This document shows positions 28,148 to 39,489 of a DNA stretch of 64,000 nt, piece after piece. Source of the stretch: Parietichytrium sp. I65-24A. Its lineage: Eukaryota > Sar > Bigyra > Thraustochytrida > Thraustochytriidae. The stretch spans positions 253,797 through 317,796 of the forward strand of contig BLSF01000048.1 in NCBI GenBank assembly GCA_012862575.1, given 5' to 3'. A program made the translations under genes and the position numbers. The first letter of the stretch is position 1. Every line of letters starts with the position of its first letter. The notes under the pieces were generated by a model that did not search any database, was not told the origin of the DNA, and was given only the letters and a program-made list of their open reading frames with translations.

Positions 28148-30520
28148 CCCTGTGCGATGAGGCACGCCAAACCGTCAAGCTTGAGCGCACGGACTTGAGA
28201 AAAAAGTGGGAAAGCCGTCTCCGAATGTAGAATATTGGTTTTGCAGATCTTTGCCTCGTTGGCTGACCAGGTCCCGATCGAGCTTTCGAGCTTTGGTATC
28301 TGAAGAAGCAAGATCGGTAAGCCTCTGATGGCGCTTTTGCACGGATCCAGAAAATCCGCCGATTGGCTTAGATTCGGGTTTGTATTGCCTGCTACTCGAC
28401 GAATTATCGCAATTTGGTTTTCAGTTCAGGTGTTTCGATGCTCATATTCTCAAAATAGGAAAAGTGTTCTTCATGAGCATGATGAGAAGTCCTTGGTTTG
28501 CAAGCCCGGATTTTGTGCTCTGGTCCTTAGAGCCGTTCTACAAAAAGTCCAATGCTGTGGGAAATTCGCGCAATTTTGCACTCCGAACTGCCTTGATTGG
28601 ACCCAGCCGCTACTAAGGACTACACTCCGGTCAACGAGCATTTCTTTCCGAAGCCCAGGCAAGTATGTAGGTCAAGGGAGGAGAAAACAGACACGAAAAA
28701 GAGACACTTCACTATGCAATCAAGCATGGAAAAGCCCAGCAATCGGTTGTTAAAAAGTGCGGACCCGGGACAATCCTGTATTTCTCAACATTCGAATTCA
28801 ACGACTTCGCCAATTAAATTCTACAAACGAGACGAATGCAGTTATGGGGCTTATGGGGCAGTCAATTTATGAGCCTTAGTGACAACTAAATAAATTGCGT
28901 ATTATCAATTTTTGCGCTGTGGATACAGACCTTATTTGAAAAAAAGCCTTCTTTAGGGCTAAGATTACCTCCTACGAAAGACTCTAAATCCATGCGTAAG
29001 TCCTCAGGGTGAATCGCAGTGCACCAAGAGCACCAAGGTTTGTTTCTCTCCCCAGTCAAGGTGGCAGACCAACGTATCGCCATGCTTGAATTACGGGACG
29101 AAAAATCCCATTTGTCTGCTTGGCTCATTTGGCCGTCTCTCGCAATGGCTGCATTCTAAGGACTATTCGCTGTGCAAACCATTCTGTAATTCTCCACCTG
29201 TCGTGAAATGTCCAACACAAAATTGGCCTACCCTGCGGAACGCATTCATCCATGAGAATGTTGAAGTGTGCACTAACAAATCTTAATAGGAGGTGCTATA
29301 GTCGGGTCCATTTTCTGAATTCCTAGTGTTTTGAGTGTGTACAGCGAATAAGGCGAGCCTTCGAAATCTTCCAAATTCTGAACTTTTTCTTTTGCAATAC
29401 CATTGCGAACATTCGCAATGAATGGCAAGTGGAGACGGCGGAAAAGACCATAAAGCAGAATGGCAAACTTTTGAATGAATGAATGCGCAGAACTGGCCAA
29501 GTAATTCAATGGAGGAAATCGAGGGTTGGTGCTCGCGGACAAAACCCATCTCGGTGAGAACAAGTCAATCTCTTTCGAATAAGGTTAACTATGCGTGACA
29601 ATTTTTTCCACGGCTTCGAACGCAGATTATTCATCAAAATCTCCTTTTATTGCATGCAAAAGTCCCATCGCGACATCTCCTCCTCGGCATACGTTAAAGT
29701 CGAGTGAGGCTTGCAAAACTGCGTCGCTACGGTGGAGACGGGGATCGAATGCTCCGCTGGTTTTCCTTCGCTCTCATGGCATGATTTCCAAGGATCCACT
29801 TTGGCCCAAGCCTTCTGTGGTTAAGGGTTGGTGTCTCCAAATTGGACGCAGATTGTCGTATCGGAGCTGCAGCTTTCCTGTGAAACCCCGCACCTTCCTT
29901 CAGGCAATGTCCCTTCGTTTGTCGTAGTGGCGGCCTATTCTATGTATGGAGCAGAGTGCGTCCAATTGTGCAGATTCCTTCGCGCTATGCGACACCTACA
30001 CAAAGTGTTGAAAATGGACCGTCATCGTGGTTTGTCTTGCTCTGGTCCGACATGCGAGCTTACCTTTTACTAGCGGACCAACTTGCTCGACTCTTTCGCA
30101 GTTTCTGCATTTCTCGCATGAAGTCCCGCCAACTTAGCTACCATGAGCTAGCCCGGCTTGCCCCTCATGTTCGCCCAAATCATCGCCTCCGATCTGCGGA
30201 ACTCCGAGGGGCTCTGCCTCGCCACGACATGTCACGACAAGCGAATTCCGATGCCTAAATTCCCACGACAAAGTGTGCAAACGAGCTATATCAACCCCAA
30301 GCTAGGTTCTTGCAGTCTTTCTCGTTGATCGTTAGGTTTTTGTTTTCAGATAGATCCAGTCAAGTCCAGGTCGCCTCGGCTCTCCCGCCTTGCCTCTATT
30401 CGCGCGCTGCCCAGCTCCTCCACTCGCAGCCTTGACTGTGGATCACTTTGAGACCCTCCCCCCCCTCCGCCCCGTTGTCAACATCAATGAAGTGGGATGA
30501 AAAGTAGCTTCCGTTCAAGA

Positions 30521-30557
30521 TTCACAATTCACAATTACACAATTCACAATTAACAAT
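30521..30557. repeat. TTCACAA heptamer repeat
   Basis: Imperfect tandem copies of TTCACAA. The same heptamer, in reverse orientation (TTGTGAA), is tandemly repeated three times at 48628-48650, and single or paired copies occur near 54975 and 61830. Confidence 0.8.
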
Positions 30558-30805
30558 GTCGAAGTCTTTCGCGCCGTGAGATCCTTAGCGGCTGGCCGAG
30601 CTCCTCGCTGGTGCAAAGCCTGTGGCGATGGGCTCCTGCATCATCAACGCCATCAAGATCACCAAGATCATCAACATCAGACGTCGCAGAGATGACATTG
30701 CTTTTCTTTTCAAAGCACTCACTCACGAGTACGTTTAATTAAATAAAAAGTGCAGCAACTTGAAAACTTCCCGCGCGCACAAAACCGTCGTCGCCCGCAT
30801 TAGCA

Positions 30806-30837
30806 GCCATCACCATCACCATCACCACCACCACCAC
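30806..30837. repeat. CATCAC/CAC microsatellite
   Basis: A run of CATCAC followed by CAC triplets about 190 bp upstream of the UDP-sugar pyrophosphorylase start. It would read as poly-His in one frame, but no gene surrounds it. Confidence 0.9.
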
Positions 30838-31023
30838 AGAGCCTTCCTTCATATGTCGATCGACGTTCTACATTCTACATTTGCCGCAAGAACCGGTTCT
30901 TCTGTCCGTCGAATCCCGGTTCTCGAGCACACTCATTGCGCACCGAATTCGGGTTCTCAAGCCACACGCTAACCCTCTCCTACCCTCTTCCCTAACCAGC
31001 AGCTCCCTTCCAAGATCCATACA

Positions 31024-33348
31024 ATGCATTCACTGTCAATGCATCCACTCTCCGCAGCCGCGACCCCGGGCGCGACGTCTCGGCGTGAAAATAGGAGAAT
31101 GTCTCTCCCCGAGGACGCTGCGCACACCCTCCTCTCGCGGCTGGGTCCGCGCGCGCTGAACCTGTGCGCGGACCTAAGCGCGGACGGCCAGGCTCACCTC
31201 TTCGCGCCCTGCGCCAAGCGTGCGCGCACGGACGGTGAGGTACGCGAGGACAGCGGCGTACGCGAGGACGGCGTGGCGCGGCTGGGCGCGCAGCTGGTGG
31301 CGCTGGACGATGCGTACCCCGGGGGACTGGCGCAGTACGTGGCGCGCGCGAGGGACCTGCTGCAGCGCAGTGCGCGAGGGGAGAACCCCTTGGCGGGGAT
31401 GCGCGCGGAGGCCCCGCAGCTAGTGTTTAGAGTGACGGGCGCGATAGGACGTAGGAGCGGCCAGACACTGACAAACGACGAGATTGATGATCAGAAGCTA
31501 AGAGGGCAGTCAATGTCGCAGCCAATGTCGCCGTCAATGTCGCCGTCGGTGTCGCAACCAATGTTGGAGTCAATGTCACAGCCAATGTCGCAGTCAATGT
31601 CGCAACCAATGTCGCAACCAATGTCGCAGCCAATGTCGCAGTCAATGTCGCAGCCAATGTCGCAACCAATATCGCAGCCAATGTCGGAGTCAATGTCGCC
31701 GTCGGTGTCGCAACCAATGTCGCAGCCAATGTCGCAGCCAATGTCGCAACCAATGTCGCCGTTGCAGTGGGAACGGTGGGAGGGGATAGGGCGGCAGGCT
31801 CTGCGGCGTGCATGCTTCGTGCTGGTGGCTGGGGGCCTTGGTGAGCGGCTAGGGTTCTCTGGGATCAAGGTGGCGCTGCCGAGCGATGTGAGCAGCGGAC
31901 GGTCGTTCCTGCGAGGATACTGCGAGGCAGTGCGTGCGTTGCAGGACGACTCGCTACCGTCGCCGCTAGTTATTATGACGTCCGACGACACGCACGCGGA
32001 GACCGTGCGTGTGCTGGAGAGCGAACGGCACTTCGGGCTGAGTGCGGATCAGGTGGTGCTCGTGAAGCAGGACAAAGTTGCCAGCGTGCTCGACGCAGCA
32101 GGAACGCTGGCGCTGGACGCGGCGGACAGGTACCAGGTGGCCAGCAAGCCGCACGGGCACGGGGACGTGCATACTCTGCTACACCGCGCGGGGCTGCCGG
32201 ACAAGTGGTTGGCCCAGGGTTTCAAATGGGTGGTGTTTTTCCAGGACACGAATCCGATGTGCTTCCGCACGATCCCTGCGGCCGCCGGTGTCAGCGAGGA
32301 GCACGGTCTGGCGGTGAATTCGGTGGCGGTACCACGCAAGGCCAAGGCGGCGGCGGGAGCGATCATGCGGCTGGTATCGGAGGAAGACGGGAGCGAGGCC
32401 ACGGTGAACGTAGAGTACAACTTGGTGGACGACCTCCTGCGCAGCGCAGGCAGCGGCGATGTGAACGGGCCCGATGGCTTCTCGGCGTTCCCGGGGAACA
32501 CAAATCAGCTCATCTTCGAGCTTGGCCGGTACTGCGAGACGCTGAAGGAGACTGGGGGCGCCGTACCAGAATTTGTAAACCCAAAGTATGTGGACGAGGC
32601 CAGAACTGCCTTCAAAAGTGCCGCGCGGCTGGAATGCATGATGCAAGATCTACCGCTCGCGTTCAGAGGCAAGGCAGGCATCAAGGTTGGGGTGACTATT
32701 TTCGAAGACTCTGACTATGAGATCAAGCACGGTTTTGAGCCAGCACTCACACATCGCCTATACGCTCCAGCGAAAAACAATCTTGCGGACGCCGTGAAAA
32801 AGGCCCGTGATGGCATACCGGACGCCAGCGCAACATCTTCCGAGCTTGCTGTGTACGCGTGCAACGCGCTCATACTAGACAACATTGGGTGCAAGATTGG
32901 GCCACCAACGCCGTGTGATTACGGTGGAATCAAGCAGCTCGAGTGGGCTCGCATTGTTTTCTGCCCGAGGTTTCTTCCTGTGTTTTCGGAAGCCAAGGAG
33001 AGATTTCGGAAACCAGAAAACGTAGAAATATCTAGCACTTCGACTCTTGTGATAGTCGGGGATTTCACGTTCGAGGACAGCTTCTTTCTTGACGGTGCGT
33101 TGTATCTCTACGCTCCAGAAGGAGTGAAGGTGCGCATTGGGAAAGTCGACGTCCGAAATCGCGGAATCAAGCTACTCAAGGTTGATCCAAACGACGAAAC
33201 CGAGGCTGAGGTACACAGAATTCGAGGGTTCAAGCCAGATCAGGAAATACCCACAACGACGAACGACTGCGCTTGCGTGAAAAACTTTACAGTTAATGAT
33301 TCGACACCTGATGATGTCTTGGTGATAGAACACCATGCCGTGTTTTAA
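31024..33348 (+). CDS. USP: UDP-sugar pyrophosphorylase with in-frame minisatellite
   Basis: A 774-residue cytosolic nucleotidyltransferase that would make UDP-sugars from UTP and sugar-1-phosphates (broad-specificity USP type, EC 2.7.7.64). The catalytic Gly-rich loop is LVAGGLGERLGFSGIKVALP (about 267-286). Other USP-like segments are FFQDTNPMCFRTIPAA, VEYNLVDDLL, FPGNTNQL and VFCPRFLP, followed by a C-terminal left-handed beta-helix-like part. Plant USPs are about 610-620 residues. The excess comes from a disordered N-terminus and a tandem repeat (164-247) immediately before the catalytic loop. Start choice: ATG at 31024; an internal ATG at 31099 (MSLPEDAAHTLL) fits the family start better and may be the true one. 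The 5' part is strongly GC-rich. It converges with the second GPCR gene, with 198 bp between stops. Confidence 0.88.
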   Translation: MHSLSMHPLSAAATPGATSRRENRRMSLPEDAAHTLLSRLGPRALNLCADLSADGQAHLFAPCAKRARTDGEVREDSGVREDGVARLGAQLVALDDAYPGGLAQYVARARDLLQRSARGENPLAGMRAEAPQLVFRVTGAIGRRSGQTLTNDEIDDQKLRGQSMSQPMSPSMSPSVSQPMLESMSQPMSQSMSQPMSQPMSQPMSQSMSQPMSQPISQPMSESMSPSVSQPMSQPMSQPMSQPMSPLQWERWEGIGRQALRRACFVLVAGGLGERLGFSGIKVALPSDVSSGRSFLRGYCEAVRALQDDSLPSPLVIMTSDDTHAETVRVLESERHFGLSADQVVLVKQDKVASVLDAAGTLALDAADRYQVASKPHGHGDVHTLLHRAGLPDKWLAQGFKWVVFFQDTNPMCFRTIPAAAGVSEEHGLAVNSVAVPRKAKAAAGAIMRLVSEEDGSEATVNVEYNLVDDLLRSAGSGDVNGPDGFSAFPGNTNQLIFELGRYCETLKETGGAVPEFVNPKYVDEARTAFKSAARLECMMQDLPLAFRGKAGIKVGVTIFEDSDYEIKHGFEPALTHRLYAPAKNNLADAVKKARDGIPDASATSSELAVYACNALILDNIGCKIGPPTPCDYGGIKQLEWARIVFCPRFLPVFSEAKERFRKPENVEISSTSTLVIVGDFTFEDSFFLDGALYLYAPEGVKVRIGKVDVRNRGIKLLKVDPNDETEAEVHRIRGFKPDQEIPTTTNDCACVKNFTVNDSTPDDVLVIEHHAVF
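31513..31764 (+). repeat. 12-bp coding minisatellite, 21 units (MSQP)
   Basis: Twenty-one in-frame 12-bp units, consensus ATGTCGCAGCCA, encode MSQP with variants MSQS, MSPS, VSQP, ISQP and MSES. Mismatches are mostly single-base. Blocks of identical neighbouring units, and a repeated order of variants (MSPS-VSQP near both ends), suggest unequal exchange or slippage. The unit length keeps the frame whatever the copy number. Confidence 0.95.
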
Positions 33349-33546
33349 AAAATCTTCGAATTTGTGAGATTGAATTACTGAGTTATTTAAAAAATAGTAC
33401 TATATAGAACAGAAGTTGCCAACACAAGAAAAGTGAACAACTCGACACGTCGAGCCTTGGCAATACAAACTTTAGAGCCCAACGGAATCAGAGCGCAGGT
33501 GAAATGACGCCCGAGTCATGCCGCGCGGAGAACCGAAATCTTTGTC

Positions 33547-36500
33547 TTACACCCCGCTCTCTTCCAAAACACCCCCGTCGGTGGTTGTTACATTGGTGTA
33601 GATGTCCATACGCGTCGTCAGTCCTGAACCCGCAGTCGCCTTGACGGTTCTTGGAGCGACGGTGCTCTTATCTTCAGAAGTAGTTCCGCTCGCCCCATGG
33701 TTTGTTGCAGTAGATTGCTGGTTGATGATGTCTACCTTGTACATCTTTGGAACGAAAAGAAATACTAGCATCATGGTATTACACAGCCAAATCGGGGGAC
33801 CTGTCGCAAAATATCTCGCGACCGGGTCAGATATCGCGAATGACACCCCAAAGCTGATGGAACCCAGGACAAGGATGTTGTAAATTGACATGCCGATCTC
33901 CTTGGAATCGTTCATCTCCGGGATAGAGACCTTGCGTGTCATGTACGCCAGGTATGCACCACGAATGATCATAGACCCAATTGCCAGTGCGAGAACCAAA
34001 AGGAGAATGTTATGGTTCTCACTTGAGCAGTACTCGGTCACATAGACGACTTTTTGGCCATCCACGAATTCTGGACTTGCGAGATCGACGTAGAAGTGAT
34101 GTGGACTGATAGCCTCAAAGATAAACAAGATGAGGACCACGATGAAGACGTACCCAGCGACCAGCTTGAAGAGCCGTTGCGCAGGAAACTTTACCTTCTT
34201 CATCTTCTTGTTGTTGAAAAGTAGGTGCACTCTTTCCGCCTTCACGAACAATGTCGCAATGGAGAGCGTTATTCCGATCGAGAGCATCCAGATCCGTGGA
34301 ACACATGAGCTGGTCACAATGGAGCCGCAATATTCGAGTCCTTTTACCGGCACGGATCCCGAATAATTTGCCTCAAAGGCAACCTGACACTCTGATGAGC
34401 TCTCAGCGCCGGGCCCCATAAGCCAAAGTGATAAGTACACGAGTACGCTGCCAAGTGTGACGCACAGGTTGGCGTAACCAGACATCAAGCGCACAGTTCG
34501 AGTATTTCGGCGTGCGATGAGCCAGACAGTAGAGAGGACTGCCAAGATCAATCCTGTTATTACGAGCAGACCAGCAATTGGAGCTGTGCTAGACATATCC
34601 TCCCATTGGAAATAGATCGGCAGAGAACCGCAACTGACGTAGACCGGATACTCTTTGCTGATAGTTTGGGAATCCGCTTTATCGTTGATGGTCACCGTAA
34701 TGGTTCCCGACTCAAGTAGGAGCGAGGTGCACGTCAAGGCGGTGACGTCCAGTTCCAACAACACCTCAGTTTCAGATTCACTTTGTAGAGCGTTGCTGTT
34801 AATGGTTGACGGGACGGCGGAACCGTTAATCTGGAGCTGCAGGTTCGACGAGGCCACGACGGAGACTTCATGCTGATCTGAAATTCCATCAACATCGACA
34901 ATGTGAATGACAAGACGAGCTTCCTCGCTCGGAACGAGATCCACCTCGGTCGTCCAAGATACCGGCACGGGGGCGTCGTAAACTGCTTGAATGTTGACGT
35001 CAACAGTGCCATGACGAGAATCTGGCCCAGTCAGTCTCCGGCTTTTTTCATAGTATGGGCAGTCAGACACACTGTACTTGATGCCATCCACTCCATTACT
35101 GTCACCATTTGGTTTGTACCAAATGGCGTTTCGCATCCCACTAAGACTTGAGCTATCAAGAAGAAGATTGCCAGAAGGTGTTACGGCTCCATCTAGTAGG
35201 ACGGCGTCCAGGGCCGGCCAGCGAGCGTCGCTTTCCATTTCAAACCAAATCCTCAATTTCTTCGTGGGAAATGGTTTCGGGCAGATATTGTACTGTACGA
35301 TAGCAGCACACTGTGCATTCTCAGGAAGATTGGTACAGTAAGAAGACTGCGAAGTACTTCCTTCCCAAGCTGTGGACCACTCTCCTGGGCGCCAGGCGTT
35401 CTCCATCTCGATTTTGTAAGCACCACCAGGGCTCCAAACCTCAAACAGACTGACAGTCTTTGCAAATACCGCAGTCTCATAATTGACCAGAACCCACATC
35501 TCTGAGGCTATGTTCTCGGGCTGCCACGTGGGATGGTCGTCGCCAGGATAAGGATACTGATCAGGTTCGCCAGCTGCGGCATTTACGCAAAAGTCTTCGT
35601 CCCAGCACTGGCTTGCTGTATTCTCGTCCGACTCCATGACCCACTGCGAGATTAAACCTGCTTCAGAAGTATCTATTAGTTGAATTGAACTGGAGCTCCA
35701 ATCCCCACCATCGTAGCGATAGAGAGTGCCGAGCTCGGGAAAACCGCTGATTTCCACTGTGAAGTTGTCACCTTCGCGATCGTAAATGAGGGAGTCCAAG
35801 TCAATCAACACAGCTGCGCTGTCTTCCTCCATTTCTTTTGTCAACGTCTGTGCAGTTGGTGGCGAATTTTCCAATGGAACGTCCACAAAAACAAATGCTT
35901 CGTTGCTATACTCCAGTCCATCCCAAGCCCGGTATCGGATGCGAAAGACGTTCTCACCGCCCAGATTAGAAGTCTCATCGTGCTTGAGAATGACTCTTCG
36001 CTCGGAAGGAAAAACACTGTATGTTGTGCCTGGATCAAGCTTGTTTTCCCATATGACCCCCAAACCAGCCGTGCTGGTGTACTCGTCAGTAGCTCCCTCT
36101 CCGCTTTCACTTTCGTCTTCCCCTGAGGAGTACTCGGGAGCAAAGGTCGTCGCACATTCCGGGCAGTAGAATACTCCGACAATATCCGTGTTTCCTTCCA
36201 GTGAAAGGATCTCGTAGACGAGGTTCGTTCCGTCCAGCTCGTCAGTCACGACAACTTGGGTATCTGGAAAAAACAGGATTCTCGTCTGTCCTTCTTTCAG
36301 GGTGACTGTCGTGTTAAGCAGCACAGCAGGTGAGTTCGTGGTTACTTTAACTTGCATAGAGGCGATACCATCCGAGTTACCAAAACTGAGCTCAAAGGAA
36401 TCCTTGCTTCCTGGTTGAGTATTAACAGAAGGAGCATAGCCAATCACGATGGTAGCATTGGAGTCTTCTCGCTCAACTGTAACGTTTGAGCTCAGAGACA

Positions 36501-37590
36501 GTGCGTGCCATTGCTGAGAGCCAATGGCACAGTTGGCGTCTTCGTTTGGATCGGAGTCCAGAGATTCAACGCAAAGAGTTCCCTCCGTTGGGAGGCTCGA
36601 AATGGTATAGTAGTTGGCGTTCTCGGTCTCGAGCTCGATGAAAGTCATCTCGCCACTCGCAGATGCTGAGCGAATCATATGGGATGTACTCCCTGACATC
36701 GGCGCAGTGCTTGCGACAGAGTACGGCCCTATTGAACCCCCAGAGCAGGTTGGGAAGCTGAATTCATCCCCACTTGTAGCCTCCACATTCGCGCCCAAGA
36801 GCCCAGAGTACCGACCCAACACGGAGTCATAAAGCGGGCTTGAGTTCCCGTCGCGAATATCGAAAGAGTAGTGCAATTCAATGGATGAAGCGTCTTCAAC
36901 GGCTGCATTGCAGCCTCGTCTGCCGATATCAGCTGCGACTTGAAGGCTCACGGAGGAACTAAGAACGCAAAACTCATCTAGTAAGCCATTGAGATCATAG
37001 TCATTTGGGGCGCCAGACCCAATCAAAAAATAGGATGCCTCCTTTCGCTGAAGGGTTTTGAGGGCCTCAATATCAAAAATTTCTGGGTTGACGACCTTTT
37101 CCGTAGCGAGTCCTGCATCGGATACCATCAAGAGCTCCCCAGTCGAGGCATTCCAAGAGATAAGATTGTGAATCCAACGCGGCACTCCTTCCGGAATGCT
37201 GTGAAATGCGGTGCCATTCAAATCGCTTTTGTACTGAAGACCGAACTGAATTGCTCCGGCGTCGTAGTCAGCGGCGTAAGCCCAAGCCGAAACCGTTTCG
37301 TCGCCTTCCGCCACGGGCCAATGAGAAAAGTATGATCCAGAAGACCCTATAACACTCGTGGTGGTCGAGTACTCTGTGTTGGGGGCCTCGGCTTTGTACC
37401 AAAAACTCACGGTGAAGCCTTCCAAGAAGGTGTTCTCAGGAAACACCCGTGTCCGAATGGTCTGAGTGTAGGCTGTGGTTGTTCCAACGAACCTCAGAGC
37501 GTCACCCGCGCCGTTCACCAAGGGCGTGGCCCCATGCGCCATTGCCAAGGCGTGCGCCATTAGCGCGATGGCGGCCGCTGAGCAGCGCAT
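33547..37590 (-). CDS. Class C GPCR with LamG-like and cadherin-like ectodomain
   Basis: A 1347-residue membrane receptor. The signal peptide is MRCSAAAIALMAHALAMAHG. Residues about 28-230 resemble a LamG/concanavalin-type lectin fold (FTVSFWYKAEAPN core). About 400-640 contains cadherin-like/tandem-repeat beta domains, including LKEGQTRILFFPD and ENSPPTAQTLTKEMEEDSAA followed by LDSLIYDREGDNF. A further beta-rich ectodomain with several Cys pairs follows. Seven helices span about 1002-1285. Class C features include the long Cys-containing loop before TM3 and the TM7 end FLFVPKMYKV. The cytoplasmic tail is short and Thr/Ser-rich. The ligand is unknown; the ectodomain suggests carbohydrate or matrix contact rather than the Venus-flytrap binding of standard GABA-B receptors. 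No intron is needed. Confidence 0.83.
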   Translation of the reverse strand: MRCSAAAIALMAHALAMAHGATPLVNGAGDALRFVGTTTAYTQTIRTRVFPENTFLEGFTVSFWYKAEAPNTEYSTTTSVIGSSGSYFSHWPVAEGDETVSAWAYAADYDAGAIQFGLQYKSDLNGTAFHSIPEGVPRWIHNLISWNASTGELLMVSDAGLATEKVVNPEIFDIEALKTLQRKEASYFLIGSGAPNDYDLNGLLDEFCVLSSSVSLQVAADIGRRGCNAAVEDASSIELHYSFDIRDGNSSPLYDSVLGRYSGLLGANVEATSGDEFSFPTCSGGSIGPYSVASTAPMSGSTSHMIRSASASGEMTFIELETENANYYTISSLPTEGTLCVESLDSDPNEDANCAIGSQQWHALSLSSNVTVEREDSNATIVIGYAPSVNTQPGSKDSFELSFGNSDGIASMQVKVTTNSPAVLLNTTVTLKEGQTRILFFPDTQVVVTDELDGTNLVYEILSLEGNTDIVGVFYCPECATTFAPEYSSGEDESESGEGATDEYTSTAGLGVIWENKLDPGTTYSVFPSERRVILKHDETSNLGGENVFRIRYRAWDGLEYSNEAFVFVDVPLENSPPTAQTLTKEMEEDSAAVLIDLDSLIYDREGDNFTVEISGFPELGTLYRYDGGDWSSSSIQLIDTSEAGLISQWVMESDENTASQCWDEDFCVNAAAGEPDQYPYPGDDHPTWQPENIASEMWVLVNYETAVFAKTVSLFEVWSPGGAYKIEMENAWRPGEWSTAWEGSTSQSSYCTNLPENAQCAAIVQYNICPKPFPTKKLRIWFEMESDARWPALDAVLLDGAVTPSGNLLLDSSSLSGMRNAIWYKPNGDSNGVDGIKYSVSDCPYYEKSRRLTGPDSRHGTVDVNIQAVYDAPVPVSWTTEVDLVPSEEARLVIHIVDVDGISDQHEVSVVASSNLQLQINGSAVPSTINSNALQSESETEVLLELDVTALTCTSLLLESGTITVTINDKADSQTISKEYPVYVSCGSLPIYFQWEDMSSTAPIAGLLVITGLILAVLSTVWLIARRNTRTVRLMSGYANLCVTLGSVLVYLSLWLMGPGAESSSECQVAFEANYSGSVPVKGLEYCGSIVTSSCVPRIWMLSIGITLSIATLFVKAERVHLLFNNKKMKKVKFPAQRLFKLVAGYVFIVVLILFIFEAISPHHFYVDLASPEFVDGQKVVYVTEYCSSENHNILLLVLALAIGSMIIRGAYLAYMTRKVSIPEMNDSKEIGMSIYNILVLGSISFGVSFAISDPVARYFATGPPIWLCNTMMLVFLFVPKMYKVDIINQQSTATNHGASGTTSEDKSTVAPRTVKATAGSGLTTRMDIYTNVTTTDGGVLEESGV

Positions 37591-38167
37591 ATTTTCGAGT
37601 CAACAACTTGCAGCAGACAAAGAGCCTCTCGCCTCGCTTGGTCAAGAGCGTTTGAGATGAATTGTTCAACCTCCCGCCCGCAGCTCTCTCTTCCCAGCGC
37701 GCATTCGAATGCCGCCGACGGATCAGCTCGCAAGTTGCAACGTGCCGGACGCAATCCAATGCAGTGGTTTCGATTCCGGATTGGCGCGCAATTCCAGCCG
37801 AGTGGACAGCGCTGTACAGACAACAGACAACAGACAAGGCAGTTTGCAACAAAAATGTGCGATGAGATTATGCAGGTTGACGACGCGGACTTGAATATGA
37901 CCGAGACACAGGGAGAATGAGAGAATGAGAGAAAGAGACCGACTGGCTAGTCACTGTGAGTGTGATTCCAGTTGCACTTGTGCACGCTCCACTCCTCCAG
38001 ACAGACGGCACTATTCACTTGTACTGCACCCTCTCCTTGCTGGCTCGCTTCCTCTTTTCCTTCCATACCTTCCGCATTACAGCATTGTACCAGGGTAACT
38101 TACCCTTTACAATTTCTTTTTCTTTTCTTGCACAGGTTCACAACTGCGGACTCTGTAGACCTACGAT

Positions 38168-38195
38168 GAAAGAAAGAAAGAAAGAAAGAAAGAAA
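38168..38195. repeat. GAAA microsatellite
   Basis: About seven GAAA units in a row in an intergenic region. Confidence 0.95.
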
Positions 38196-39489
38196 AAGAG
38201 AGCGCGACTAACGAGTCGCTCACCAAGATCACGGTTAGCCACAGTATTATTTCAAACATAATCGTACTTGTACACTCTAACATAACAAGTGTAAAAAAGG
38301 AGAAATGTGAAGTTGGAAGACGCGGAGGAGGTACTCACTGTCAGTCCTGTTCCTAGTTCCTGTAGCAGGGCCTCTTCTCGCACTCCGCCTTCTCCTGCCA
38401 ATTCTAGTCCATTCTCTCTCGTCCACTTCCCCCCTCTCCTCTCCTCTTCCCCAAAATTTAGTTATTCGTCTCCCTCTCCCGTCCGCCTCTTCCTCCTCCC
38501 ACCAAATCTCGTTCTGACATGTTCTGACTGTGAATACCCCGAAAGCCCTTTCGGAGAATCTCCCTGAAGGGGGAGGCAGGGGAGTGGGCAACGGCGCGTT
38601 GCGTTTCGCTTCTGCTTTCAGTTTCATGTTCATTCACATGTCAATGCTCTCTACGGCTGGGTGTGCGTGAGACTTATGAGACCAACGCGGGGGCAGAGAG
38701 AGCAGAGATAGAGCAAATAGAGAGAGGAGAGAGTAAGGGAAGGAGGGAGGGAGATGCAATTGCAATTGATTGTTGCCTCACAGGTCACGAATTGGCTATT
38801 TGCCGAGTGGGACTGACTGACTTACTGACTGACTGGCGGGATGCATCTCCAAACTCTCTCAGCATCAGTGCGTTTCACGCCGAGAGAACGTCTTCCAGCT
38901 CCTGTTCCGGGGTCGACGCATTGAGACAAGACATTTCACAACTTAGAGATCTCTGTTTCACTCTCGCTCGGAAGAACATACCATTTTATCATATGACAGC
39001 GGCGTTCACAGTCAAGATTCCTTCATATCGTTACCCCCCCCTTCTCCTCCTTCCCTCCTTCCCAACTCCGTCGCCTGACTTCTTTCCCACAGTGCCTCTC
39101 ACACTGGTCAACGCAACCACGGACGGATATCAACCGCACTATTTCTTCTAAGAGGGACTTGGAAGGCGGGTAGCCACCGTCTCTCCAATTTCGTATTCGC
39201 TCGGGTACTGGCAGTAGTTGCTTCTGGATTGTGAGTTCTGATCTGCGTTCCCATCTCCGTCTCCGTCTCCGTCATTTCGTTTATGTGCTCTTTCGCGAAT
39301 TACTACGCATAGGCCGCGCCGTCTCGTCGACTGGCGCACTGAGAAGGAGTTATTAGCTGCCCAATCACTGCAATCCTTTAAATTTTCAACGTTATTATCA
39401 AATAAAAACAGATGAACATCGGAGGTCGAGGATCCCGACTCTAATCCGATACAAGCCCTTGTCTGCTGGCGCTGTAAGAGAAGCGACAC

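Larger units (their letters stand above)
28148..31023. other. Long divergent intergenic region
   Basis: About 2.9 kb between a minus-strand and a plus-strand gene. No family is recognisable. A minus-strand frame at about 29290-29560 has a fairly protein-like composition but lacks a good start and any known motif. Near the downstream end are TTCACAA heptamer repeats (30521-30557) and a CAT/CAC microsatellite (30806-30837). The last 200 bases are probably the promoter of the UDP-sugar pyrophosphorylase gene. Confidence 0.55.

Noticed and set aside
30806-30837. Poly-His coding segment
   Set aside because: It is a CAT/CAC microsatellite in a 70-codon frame without other support.
31427-31813. Minus-strand frame of repeated Asp-Ile-Gly-Cys-Asp units
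   Set aside because: It is the mirror of the 12-bp minisatellite in the UDP-sugar pyrophosphorylase gene. A 12-bp repeat without stops is open in several frames.
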